DNA of 64,000 bases from NCBI RefSeq assembly GCF_001306455.1, contig NZ_LGTQ01000016.1, forward strand, positions 1 through 64,000, given 5' to 3'. Made by a program: the position numbers and the translations under genes. Below are positions 17,695 through 25,220 of this stretch, piece by piece. The notes below the pieces were generated by a model. It searched no databases. It was not told the origin of the DNA and saw only the letters and a program-made list of their open reading frames with translations. The stretch comes from Jiulongibacter sediminis. GTDB taxonomy: Bacteria > Bacteroidota > Bacteroidia > Cytophagales > Spirosomataceae. The number at the start of each line of letters is the position of its first letter. Position 1 is the first letter of the stretch.

Positions 17695-18315
17695 TTGAAA
17701 CAAGTTGTCCTCTACTTTTTACCTTTTTATATACTTCTTTTTCCCCAAGCCTTCGCTCAGGAATTAGCAGATAGAAAAAGTCAGTTTACCTTATTTGACG
17801 TTGAGTTTTCATACTCTAAGTCGGATGCTGAAAACTCCAGCCCCAGCAAATCTCACTTCTATGTCAAAAATCATTTAATCAATCCAAATCGCCCTGTTGA
17901 TTGGACTTCCCCTGTTAATTTCAGAGACGGTCTGGTTCATATCAGAATAGACGTGATTGAAAAGCCCATGGGAAATGAGCCTACTAAATGGACCATTTGC
18001 TATATCCCAAATCGGGGACAAGACAATGGTTATGGCTGTACGTCTACTGACTTATTCACCAGCGAAGGTGTTTTTGAGAAGGACGTAAGCATGCATGATT
18101 TCTGGGAGAACCAATCCATCATCTGGACTGAAGGCATCAAGCAAATGGACCTTGTTATAAAAGATGAAAGTGGAGGCCAGGGGCACGCCCACAAAAGAAA
18201 GGATCACGAAAAGTTTTTCCCAACCCGAGTTAGAATCTCCATGATACAGGTAGCCGAGGGTTATCAATATAACCCTCGGCTATTACCTGAAAAACCTATG
18301 AAAGTTGTTAACTAA
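17695..18315 (+). CDS. secreted protein of unknown function
   Basis: 206 residues starting at a TTG codon; no in-frame ATG precedes the obvious Sec signal (VVLYFLPFYILLFPQAFAQ, cleavage near residue 22), so the TTG start is favoured. The mature part has no family I recognise. It is rich in polar and aromatic residues, with segments such as WTICYIPNRGQDNGYGC and a Gly/His/Lys stretch GGQGHAHKRKDHEKFF. It follows the DUF2911 gene after a terminator. The last codons carry a perfect 12-bp inverted repeat at 18251-18282. The gene is convergent with the isomerase fusion gene, whose stop is two bases away. Confidence 0.65.
   Translation: MKQVVLYFLPFYILLFPQAFAQELADRKSQFTLFDVEFSYSKSDAENSSPSKSHFYVKNHLINPNRPVDWTSPVNFRDGLVHIRIDVIEKPMGNEPTKWTICYIPNRGQDNGYGCTSTDLFTSEGVFEKDVSMHDFWENQSIIWTEGIKQMDLVIKDESGGQGHAHKRKDHEKFFPTRVRISMIQVAEGYQYNPRLLPEKPMKVVN
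18251..18282 (+). repeat. perfect inverted repeat inside the 3' end of a gene
   Basis: TAGCCGAGGGTT - 8-nt loop - AACCCTCGGCTA, a perfect 12-bp stem within the last 22 codons of the secreted-protein gene. It lacks a T-tract. It might stall RNA polymerase or stabilise the transcript end between the convergent genes. Confidence 0.7.
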
Positions 18316-18316
18316 A

Positions 18317-19519
18317 TTACCTCACCGCCTGTCTGGCCAGAAGCTTCCAGATCCCGCTGTCTTTGGTCCAGACGTAAAGTATTTTTAGTTTAATATTCGA
18401 GGTATTCTGACCACTTAACAAATCGGCGTCCATAACTCCTCTTACCCAGGCGACATCTCCTTTTATGGTAATTTCCTGATCAGTAAAATCAATTCTGGTA
18501 AAATTGGTCTGTCCGGTCAGCAAGTTATTTCTGAAGGCATCTTTGTCTTCAATGACTCCACTGGAGTGGCCATACGTAAGTTCCTCTGCCGTCAAATAAG
18601 TCAGTGCCATGGAATCCGGTTTCACCAGAGCCTCGTGAAATTGCAAAACAGACTGATCCAAAGCTTTTGAATTCAAATCAAGTGTACGCAAAAAAGCAAG
18701 ATGCATGGGCAGTTGAACCCCGGTTCTGGCCGACTCATCCTCAATAAAATGATATTGAACGCCTGTTTCACGAGCCGCCTTCATCACCTCCGCAATATTT
18801 ACGTCTCCATCTCCCAGTACCACATTTCTCTCTTTATCCTGTCTTCCGTTCAGATTATCGATTGACCCGTGCATCCTATCTTTCAGATGAGTTACCTTAA
18901 CCCTGCCAGGATATTTACGCATTAGTTTGGCCGGATTTTGCCCTGGATTACGCATCCAGAAAACATCCATCTCCAGATTTACATACCTTTGGTCCAAGTT
19001 TTCCATCATATAATCAAACATAGTACCCGGCCCGTCGTAAGGTCTGAATTCATATCCATGAGCATGATAAAGGAATTCTATGCCGGCTTCAGCGAATTGT
19101 TTCCCCGCAGCATTAAAGACTCTGATTCCCTTTTTCATATCCTCAAAGGTGAAATCATCACCTTTATGAGGAATCCAATAACAGACAGCATACTTGGCAC
19201 CGTAGAATTTAACATTATCAATGTGCTTGGCCACTTCTTCCGGTTTTTCAAGATTTTCAAAACCGGTACCCATAGCCATCACCTGAAGTCCATGTTTATC
19301 CAGCAAAGCCTTGTATTCTTCACGAGACATACCCCTAGCTCCGCCACCTTCCAGATACTTTATGCCCATGTTTTTGAGTTTTATTAAGGTGGACTCTACA
19401 CCCTCGGAACGCATATAATCCCGGGCAGTGCCCATAATAATTCCAATCTCCTGAGCCTGCAGTTGGAGAGTACAAATGGCTATCAAAGCCAATGTTAGTA
19501 GTGCTTTCATTTGTTTCAT
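18317..19519 (-). CDS. secreted sugar phosphate isomerase/epimerase fused to an NTF2-like (DUF4440) domain
   Basis: About 400 residues from the ATG at 19519, which begins a clean Sec signal (MKQMKALLTLALIAICTLQ, ending LQAQE). The upstream ATG at 19564 would add 15 residues before the signal and is less likely. Residues about 25-270 are an AP-endonuclease-2-like TIM barrel, with FLYHAHGYEF, NLEMDVFW, VTHLKDR and FIEDES supplying probable metal ligands. Residues about 280-400 form a SnoaL/NTF2-like cone (VLQFHEALVKPD to WKLLARQAVR). The combination suggests a periplasmic sugar-modifying enzyme; the substrate is unknown. Confidence 0.8.
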   Translation of the reverse strand: MKQMKALLTLALIAICTLQLQAQEIGIIMGTARDYMRSEGVESTLIKLKNMGIKYLEGGGARGMSREEYKALLDKHGLQVMAMGTGFENLEKPEEVAKHIDNVKFYGAKYAVCYWIPHKGDDFTFEDMKKGIRVFNAAGKQFAEAGIEFLYHAHGYEFRPYDGPGTMFDYMMENLDQRYVNLEMDVFWMRNPGQNPAKLMRKYPGRVKVTHLKDRMHGSIDNLNGRQDKERNVVLGDGDVNIAEVMKAARETGVQYHFIEDESARTGVQLPMHLAFLRTLDLNSKALDQSVLQFHEALVKPDSMALTYLTAEELTYGHSSGVIEDKDAFRNNLLTGQTNFTRIDFTDQEITIKGDVAWVRGVMDADLLSGQNTSNIKLKILYVWTKDSGIWKLLARQAVR

Positions 19520-19600
19520 TTCAATAAGGGTTTTATTCAAAATAAAACAAAAGCGTCCCAACAATGAGAGAGAAGATGGTGATTCCTTGAAAGGAGATCG

Positions 19601-20266
19601 TCAAAAAGTGAAATTTCGGGGATTGTTGTCCAGGAAAAAGGTTTCTTTAAAAGGCATATAAACCACCTTTTTTGTCTCAAAAAACTCCTCTTCAAAAAAG
19701 TTTGAGAGTTCATTGAGTTGGTACGGCCTCTTGGTTTCATTCAGCTCTTCGTCCAGGTCCCCGCCTTTGAGATATAAAATGCCATTATCAATCGAATTGA
19801 TTGATCTATCCTCAAATTTATTATGAATCCACTGGATAAACGGCTTCATACGGGTTACCGCCCGGCTCACCACAAAATCGTATTTGCCTTTAACCTTTTC
19901 GGCCCTTTCGTGCTGAGAGGTTAGGTTTGTCAAACCAATAGCCGTAGAAACCTCATTTACCACCTTAATTTTTTTGCCGATGGAATCGACCAAATGAAAT
20001 GAACTATCAGGAAACATGATAGCTAAAGGAATTCCAGGAAAACCTCCACCAGTACCAACGTCCAGAATTTTTGAGCCCGGGGCAAATTGATGGACTTTTG
20101 CAATGCCCAGCGAATGAAGCACGTGACGCTCATAAAGGGTGTCAATATCTTTTCTTGAGATCACGTTGATCTGAGAATTCCAGATACCGTATAACTCCTG
20201 AAGCTGAGCAAACTTGTCTTTTTGATGATCCGTAATACCCGGGAAATATTTGAGAATGATATCCAT
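19601..20266 (-). CDS. rsmG: 16S rRNA (guanine-527 N7) methyltransferase
   Basis: SAM-dependent methylation of G527 in 16S rRNA. About 221 residues from the ATG at 20266; a GTG at 20278 would overlap the glycosyltransferase gene and is less likely. Motifs: YERHVLHSLGIAK, the SAM loop KILDVGTGGGFPGIPLA (about 63-79), and DFVVSRAV. The ATG comes two bases after the stop of the upstream glycosyltransferase gene, so the two are translationally close. Confidence 0.93.
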   Translation of the reverse strand: MDIILKYFPGITDHQKDKFAQLQELYGIWNSQINVISRKDIDTLYERHVLHSLGIAKVHQFAPGSKILDVGTGGGFPGIPLAIMFPDSSFHLVDSIGKKIKVVNEVSTAIGLTNLTSQHERAEKVKGKYDFVVSRAVTRMKPFIQWIHNKFEDRSINSIDNGILYLKGGDLDEELNETKRPYQLNELSNFFEEEFFETKKVVYMPFKETFFLDNNPRNFTF

Positions 20267-20268
20267 GC

Positions 20269-21474
20269 CTAACGCCACTTAATTTTTTTCGGGTTTGAGA
20301 AAACCGTTACAATCCCAAAGATCAGTAAATACCATAGATAGAGAAAATCAAGGTAGGGTAATTTCCATGAGTTCACTGTGAAACTGAGCTTTTTGTTACA
20401 CAAATAAAGGATGAGCCAACGTAAAAACTGCCAACCCAAAAAGACTCCGGTTATAACACGCATCCAGTTAGAATAAGGTGTGTATTGCTCAAAACCGTAA
20501 GGTTCTAACCACTCATTGGTTACTTTAAGCCATTCAGGTAAAATAAACCACTCCGGACCTGCGAAAAATGCGGGCACAACAAAAAGCCATGAAAAGATGA
20601 AACTAAACCAAAGCAAACCAATGGTCAGTTTATCTCTGAATTTATAACGTTTACCCACCGATAAATGCCTCCTTTTTTGAGTGACCCAATCTTTATAGGT
20701 CAGTTTTGGCTCTGAGTACATATAAGTATCAGGATCAGTACTTATTCCGGTATTTTGACGGTTGGCCATGGCATTAACAAGCAGATCGTCGTCACCACTC
20801 AGAAGACCGAGGTGAGTGGTAAAACCATTGACTTTCCAGAAGTTTTCCCGTTTGTACATCAGGTTTCTTCCAACACCCATAAACGGGAAACCCGACTTTG
20901 CAAAAGATAGATACTGAATGGCCGTTTGAAGAGTTTCATACCGGATAAAGGCATTGAGCACCCCGGGATACTTATAATAGGGGGAGAAACCAAGTACTAC
21001 ATCGGCCCCATCAGAATTTTGTAAGGCCATTTTCCTGATCCATTGATCAGAGTTTGGTCTGCAATCAGCATCAGTTAATAAAACCAGCTCTTTTGTGGCT
21101 TTCTTAATCCCCATGGTAACAGCATATTTTTTTGCCGTAAAGTGCTCAGGCAAAGCCTTCACGTGGACAAACTGCACATTTTTGAAATTACCTTCATTAG
21201 TGCGTAGATAGTCGTAAGTTCCGTCAGATGAGCGGTCGTCCACGACAATAATCTCAAAATCGAGGTAATCCTGAGAATCAAGCATTGGGAGCAATTCCTG
21301 TAGATTATAAAGCTCATTCCATGCGGCTATCACCACTGAAACTCCGGGAAAATTTTCAGGCTCTTCCTCTTTATTTTTATGCCGTATCAGAGCCGTAAAA
21401 ACAAAAAGCAGATAAATACACTGAACCAAAATGGCCACTCCGAAGATGGCAGGAATCACATACTCCCAAATCAC
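20269..21474 (-). CDS. family 2 glycosyltransferase, membrane-bound
   Basis: 401 residues from a GTG start. A single N-terminal transmembrane helix (about 5-30) precedes a GT-A domain: SVVIAAWNELYNL, VVDDRSSDGTYDYL, the metal-binding LLTDADCRP, and the acceptor-site SGDDDLL. A QKRRH motif (TQKRRHLSVG) follows, then three or four C-terminal membrane helices (about 285-400). This layout fits processive or envelope-glycan GT2 enzymes. The sugar and acceptor are unknown. Its stop abuts the rsmG start. A TATATTTG box lies upstream at 21500-21507. Confidence 0.83.
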   Translation of the reverse strand: MIWEYVIPAIFGVAILVQCIYLLFVFTALIRHKNKEEEPENFPGVSVVIAAWNELYNLQELLPMLDSQDYLDFEIIVVDDRSSDGTYDYLRTNEGNFKNVQFVHVKALPEHFTAKKYAVTMGIKKATKELVLLTDADCRPNSDQWIRKMALQNSDGADVVLGFSPYYKYPGVLNAFIRYETLQTAIQYLSFAKSGFPFMGVGRNLMYKRENFWKVNGFTTHLGLLSGDDDLLVNAMANRQNTGISTDPDTYMYSEPKLTYKDWVTQKRRHLSVGKRYKFRDKLTIGLLWFSFIFSWLFVVPAFFAGPEWFILPEWLKVTNEWLEPYGFEQYTPYSNWMRVITGVFLGWQFLRWLILYLCNKKLSFTVNSWKLPYLDFLYLWYLLIFGIVTVFSNPKKIKWR

Positions 21475-21499
21475 TTAAATAGTGGTGTTTAAATTTGGC

Positions 21500-21507
21500 C
21501 AAATATA
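21500..21507 (-). promoter_or_regulatory. candidate promoter of the glycosyltransferase-rsmG pair
   Basis: The minus strand reads TATATTTG then GCC, an exact -7 box 26 bases before the GTG start. No clear -33 element. Confidence 0.5.
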
Positions 21508-21550
21508 CGTATTCATTGAAACTTAAATTTTATGTGGGCAGATTAAAGCA

Positions 21551-21558
21551 TAATTTTG
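21551..21558 (+). promoter_or_regulatory. promoter of tgt, almost on the start codon
   Basis: TAATTTTG then CC, an exact -7 box that ends only four bases before the tgt ATG at 21563. If used, transcription would start at or within a few bases of the ATG. The -33 position lacks TTTG. Confidence 0.55.
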
Positions 21559-21562
21559 CCGG

Positions 21563-22693
21563 ATGAAATTTGAGCTAACAACAAAAGATGCCGGTTCTAA
21601 GGCTCGGGCGGGTAAAATCATTACTGATCATGGTGAAATTTTAACTCCCATTTTTATGCCCGTTGGTACCGCAGGTACGGTTAAGGGTGTTCACCAAAGA
21701 GAACTAAAAGACGATATAAAAGCTCAGATTATTCTCGGAAATACCTACCATTTGTATCTGAGGCCAGGCCTTGAAATTATTCAGCAGACTGGTGGACTTC
21801 ATAAATTCAATGGCTGGGATGGACCAATCTTAACCGACAGCGGTGGATATCAGGTTTTTTCACTCAAAGAAATCAGAAAAATTACTGAAGAGGGGGTCAA
21901 ATTCAACTCTCATATTGATGGCTCAAAACACCTGTTTACCCCGGAAAATGTGATGGATATTCAGCGTACTATCGGGGCAGATATTATTATGGCTTTTGAC
22001 GAATGCCCTCCCTACCCTTGTGAATATGATTACGCAGAAAACTCGATGCATCTGACACATCGCTGGCTAAAAAGATGTATCAACCGCTTTAATGAAACGG
22101 AAGGCAAATATGGTTATTCGCAAGCCCTTTTCCCGATTGTTCAGGGAAGCGTTTATAAAGACTTAAGAAAAGCTTCAGCAGAATTTATTGCCGAGCAAAA
22201 TCAGGCAGGTAATGCCATTGGAGGTCTTTCAGTAGGTGAGCCAGCCGAAGATATGTATGAAATGCTGGAGGTGGTCAATAATATACTGCCAGAAGAAAAA
22301 CCACGCTACTTAATGGGTGTAGGCACTCCGGCCAATATTCTTGAGGCCATTGCTCTGGGTACTGATATGTTTGACTGTGTTATGCCAACCCGAAACGCCC
22401 GCAATGGAATGCTTTTTACTACCGAAGGCATTATCAATATCCGGAATAAAAAGTGGAAAGATGATTTTAGTCCGATTGACCCGGGGTTAGATAATTATGC
22501 CAGCAATTTTTACTCAAAAGCATATCTAAAACATCTGATCAAATGTCAGGAAATGCTGGGAGCTCAGATCGCCAGTATTCATAATCTTGCTTTTTATTTA
22601 TGGCTGGTGAAGCAAGCTCGTGAACATATTCTTGCAGGTGACTTTACTAGCTGGAAAAACGAAATGACTAAAAAGCTGATGCAGAGACTGTAA
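21563..22693 (+). CDS. tgt: queuine/preQ1 tRNA-ribosyltransferase (TGT)
   Basis: Exchanges guanine-34 of GUN-anticodon tRNAs for the queuosine precursor preQ1. 376 residues; TIM barrel with PIFMPVGTAGTVKG, the catalytic Asp in LTDSGGYQVFSL (about 92), MAFDECPPYP, and the nucleophile region FDCVMPTRNARNG. The C-terminal segment that in E. coli-type enzymes carries three zinc cysteines (CxCxxC) here reads DPGLDNYASNFYSKAYLKHL, so all three are absent while the later His in IHNLAFYL remains. Related Bacteroidota enzymes appear to share this. It is followed by a terminator and tRNA-Asn. Confidence 0.93.
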   Translation: MKFELTTKDAGSKARAGKIITDHGEILTPIFMPVGTAGTVKGVHQRELKDDIKAQIILGNTYHLYLRPGLEIIQQTGGLHKFNGWDGPILTDSGGYQVFSLKEIRKITEEGVKFNSHIDGSKHLFTPENVMDIQRTIGADIIMAFDECPPYPCEYDYAENSMHLTHRWLKRCINRFNETEGKYGYSQALFPIVQGSVYKDLRKASAEFIAEQNQAGNAIGGLSVGEPAEDMYEMLEVVNNILPEEKPRYLMGVGTPANILEAIALGTDMFDCVMPTRNARNGMLFTTEGIINIRNKKWKDDFSPIDPGLDNYASNFYSKAYLKHLIKCQEMLGAQIASIHNLAFYLWLVKQAREHILAGDFTSWKNEMTKKLMQRL

Positions 22694-22704
22694 GGTCGGA
22701 GCCT

Positions 22705-22736
22705 AAAAATATCGACAAATTTTATCGATATTTTTT
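22705..22736 (+). terminator. terminator after tgt
   Basis: AAAAATATCGA - loop - TCGATATTTTTT, a 10-bp AT-rich stem with a T-tract, 12 bases past the tgt stop. Confidence 0.75.
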
Positions 22737-22745
22737 CATGAAATA

Positions 22746-22777
22746 TTTGCCGGATATATCCACTTCTTATACTTTTG
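22746..22777 (+). promoter_or_regulatory. promoter of tRNA-Asn
   Basis: TTTG at 22746-22749, 20-nt spacer, TACTTTTG at 22770-22777: a full -33/-7 Bacteroidota promoter 27 bases upstream of the tRNA. Confidence 0.85.
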
Positions 22778-22804
22778 CAACTCGATTTCAAGTCGAGGAA
22801 ATAT

Positions 22805-22878
22805 TCCTCCTTAGCTCAGTTGGTTAGAGCATCTGACTGTTAATCAGAGGGTCCTTGGTTCGAGCCCAAGAGGAGGAG
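22805..22878 (+). tRNA. tRNA-Asn (anticodon GTT)
   Basis: 74 nt cloverleaf: acceptor TCCTCCT / AGGAGGA, D-arm AGCTCAGTTGGTTAGAGC, anticodon loop CTGTTAA with GTT, T-arm GGTTCGAGCCC, discriminator G. CCA is not encoded. It is a target of the tgt product encoded just upstream (GUN anticodon). Confidence 0.97.
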
Positions 22879-22883
22879 CATCT

Positions 22884-22919
22884 AAAAGCCTGTCAATCAT
22901 TTGATTGTCAGGCTTTTTT
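22884..22919 (+). terminator. terminator after tRNA-Asn
   Basis: AAAAGCCTGTCAATC - ATTT - GATTGTCAGGCTTTTTT, one mismatch in an 11-bp core, six bases after the tRNA. Confidence 0.9.
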
Positions 22920-22950
22920 CATATCAAGGTCGTCCTGAAATTCCTTAAAC

Positions 22951-22983
22951 AAAAAAGCCGATGCAGCATTTGCACCGGCCTTT
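22951..22983 (-). terminator. terminator of the thioredoxin-like gene
   Basis: Minus strand: GCCGGTGCA - AATGC - TGCATCGGC then TTTTTTG. Convergent with the tRNA-Asn terminator. Confidence 0.85.
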
Positions 22984-23007
22984 CAATTCGTATTTTAGGA
23001 AAGCTAT

Positions 23008-23478
23008 TTAGTTTGAAGCGTAATCTTTGTATTCGTTATCATGATATAAAAAATGTTCATCATTTAGCTTTTCCAGTGAGTTCTCAAAATACTTAGCACT
23101 GTAAAAACCTGAAAGCTGAGCAATTTCCTTACCACGGTAATCGGCGACCAATACTGTTGGAAAAACCTTGATTCCAAACTTTTCAACAATCTCCATTCCT
23201 TCATTAGAATCAATATCAATCCGATAAACCAGAAAGTTTTTATTTACGAAATCTGCAAGATTGGCATCACTGTAAGTTTCAGCCTCCATTTTTTTACATG
23301 GACCGCACCAACTTGCCCAGAATTCGATTAAAACCGGCTTGCTTAGCTGCTGAGCTTTTCTGAGGAAATTGTCATAGGAGCCTTTGTAGAACTCCACCTG
23401 ACTGTTTTTAGATTGTTGAGCGTATACTACCGAATGCAGCATCACACTTATTAACAGGATGGAAATTACTCTTTTCAT
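23008..23478 (-). CDS. periplasmic thioredoxin-family protein
   Basis: About 156 residues from the ATG at 23478, which begins a Sec signal (MKRVISILLISVMLHSVVYAQ). A longer frame from 23553 has no signal at its start and is rejected. The thioredoxin fold is visible in PVLIEFWASWCGPCKKME (redox CGPC), VYRIDIDSNEGMEI, and the cis-Pro in KVFPTVLVADYRG. The product probably reduces or isomerises periplasmic disulfides or scavenges electrons for envelope repair; its partner is unknown. It is monocistronic, with a terminator right after. Confidence 0.87.
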   Translation of the reverse strand: MKRVISILLISVMLHSVVYAQQSKNSQVEFYKGSYDNFLRKAQQLSKPVLIEFWASWCGPCKKMEAETYSDANLADFVNKNFLVYRIDIDSNEGMEIVEKFGIKVFPTVLVADYRGKEIAQLSGFYSAKYFENSLEKLNDEHFLYHDNEYKDYASN

Positions 23479-23703
23479 TTTGCACGTACACTTAGGTAGT
23501 AGTTTCGAATTCAATAAACGTGCCAAAGGAGCTAATCTTGTATTAACCTGCACGATATAAGCCTTTTCAGAGCACTTTAAACATTATCTATTGATTAATT
23601 TAAAACATATTTTGACGAACCAAAAAGAATTTTGATCTTATTTGGCTTTAGAATGCAACCATATCGAACCATGTCTGCATCTAGTCAGTGAAACCGGCGA
23701 TTT

Positions 23704-24270
23704 ATGACAAAGATTTTATCGCTGTTTGATTCAGAGTATGAACTCGCCAAAGCAATCAAACAGGGTGATAGAAAAGCCCAAACCTTATTATATGACCGCT
23801 ATTCCGGATTAATGCTGGCCATCTGCCAACGTTATCTCGGTGATAAAATGTTGGCGGAAGATGTAATGATTCAGGGCTTTATGAAAATCTTTGACAAAAT
23901 TGGCCAGTTTAGCTTTAACGGCAGTTTTGAGGGTTGGATAAAACGCATAATGGTGAATGAGGCCCTGATGAAACTGCGTTCTGTAAAGAACATTGAAGTT
24001 GATATGGACGAGGTCTCGGCATCGAATTTTAAGACGAACGAGACTACATCACTGGAGCGGGAAGACTTGATGAAGATGATTCAGAGTCTCCCTCAGGGCT
24101 ACAGAACAGTTTTTAACCTGTACGCCATTGAGGGTTACAGCCATGCCGAAATTGCAACGCAACTGGGTATCTCTGAAGGCACATCAAAGTCTCAATTAAG
24201 CCGGGCAAGAGCTCTTCTTCAGGAAAAGCTCGCCGGACTAGACAATGAATTAAGACAAACCTTAAAATGA
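23704..24270 (+). CDS. ECF-family RNA polymerase sigma factor
   Basis: 188 residues with only sigma regions 2 and 4. Region 2: KQGDRKAQTLLYDRY, LAEDVMIQGFMKIFDKI, SFEGWIKRIMVNEA (about 20-95). Region 4: QSLPQGYRTVFNLYAIEGYS and IATQLGISEGTSKSQLSRAR (about 128-175), the helix-turn-helix that reads the -35 element. Its stop overlaps the start of the next gene by four bases (ATGA), coupling it to a membrane protein that is a likely anti-sigma factor. Target genes are unknown. Confidence 0.92.
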   Translation: MTKILSLFDSEYELAKAIKQGDRKAQTLLYDRYSGLMLAICQRYLGDKMLAEDVMIQGFMKIFDKIGQFSFNGSFEGWIKRIMVNEALMKLRSVKNIEVDMDEVSASNFKTNETTSLEREDLMKMIQSLPQGYRTVFNLYAIEGYSHAEIATQLGISEGTSKSQLSRARALLQEKLAGLDNELRQTLK

Positions 24271-25202
24271 CATCGATAAGTAAAATGAAAAAACATCCTA
24301 TTGATGACTTATTTAATCGGCAGCTCAAAGACTTTGAAGCTTCTTCATCTGATGACCTCAGAAAGCGATTTCTTGAGCATTTAGAGGAAAAGGAAGAACA
24401 GAAAAAAGGCGGATTTGTCGTTTGGAGGCCCTATTTCGCAGCGGCAGCCTCTATTGCACTGATTCTAGGTCTGGGTTGGTCATTTTATACCTATAATTAT
24501 GACAGCCTTGATCACAAAACTCAAAACATGGCAACAAATGCCCCGGCGGCTGTTGAAAAAACTGCTGATAAGCCAAATATTGAACTTACTTCTGAGCCTG
24601 AGTTGATTAATGAGGAATTCTCCAAACAATTAGCATCCTTTCCACAGGACACCGAAAGTCCGACAAAGAAAAACTCTGTAAAAAAAGTTGAACAGGTTCA
24701 TGAGATTTCTAACGAGGAATTAAATCAGGCCCGTAAAATTCAACCAATGGTATCAGCCACTGGTGTTTTAGAACTTGATGAACGTATTCCTGACGAACTC
24801 ACTCTTGCCCTTGAGTCGTCAGTGAGGAAAGAAAAACAGGAAGCGAGTCGGAATGATAAAATTAAAGACGGGATTTTCACAAAGGCTGCTGGTGAAACCA
24901 TTATTATAGTAGCCTCAGACTTTGAAAAAGAAGAAAAAATATACCTGCCTGAAATCAATGAAGACTCACCCATAAGCATGGCGGAAGCCACTGAGATTGG
25001 TGAAGATAAAATGGGTATTGATAAGACTTTCATCAGTAAAGTGTTCACCGAGATTAAACACTTCAAACACGGGGAGAAAATAGCTCTCGATAAAATAGAT
25101 GAACACATAGAGGTGGCGTATAACGAGGATACCTTTATTGGACATGAAGCAATGGAGCTTAGGCAAAAAGTAAACTGGCTCAAAGACAAACTCTCTAAAT
25201 AG
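24267..25202 (+). CDS. putative anti-sigma factor, single-pass membrane protein
   Basis: 311 residues. The cytoplasmic N-terminus (1-48) is charged, one transmembrane helix lies at about 50-72 (WRPYFAAAASIALILGLGW), and a long acidic, low-complexity, presumably periplasmic region follows. I do not see a classical zinc anti-sigma motif, so the assignment rests on the ATGA overlap with the ECF sigma gene, the topology, and the common sigma/anti-sigma/outer-membrane-protein layout in Bacteroidota. The C-terminal 60 residues (FTEIKHFKHGEKIALDKIDE onward) look folded and helical. Confidence 0.65.
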   Translation: MTSISKMKKHPIDDLFNRQLKDFEASSSDDLRKRFLEHLEEKEEQKKGGFVVWRPYFAAAASIALILGLGWSFYTYNYDSLDHKTQNMATNAPAAVEKTADKPNIELTSEPELINEEFSKQLASFPQDTESPTKKNSVKKVEQVHEISNEELNQARKIQPMVSATGVLELDERIPDELTLALESSVRKEKQEASRNDKIKDGIFTKAAGETIIIVASDFEKEEKIYLPEINEDSPISMAEATEIGEDKMGIDKTFISKVFTEIKHFKHGEKIALDKIDEHIEVAYNEDTFIGHEAMELRQKVNWLKDKLSK

Positions 25203-25220
25203 TAAACCATCATTTAACTA

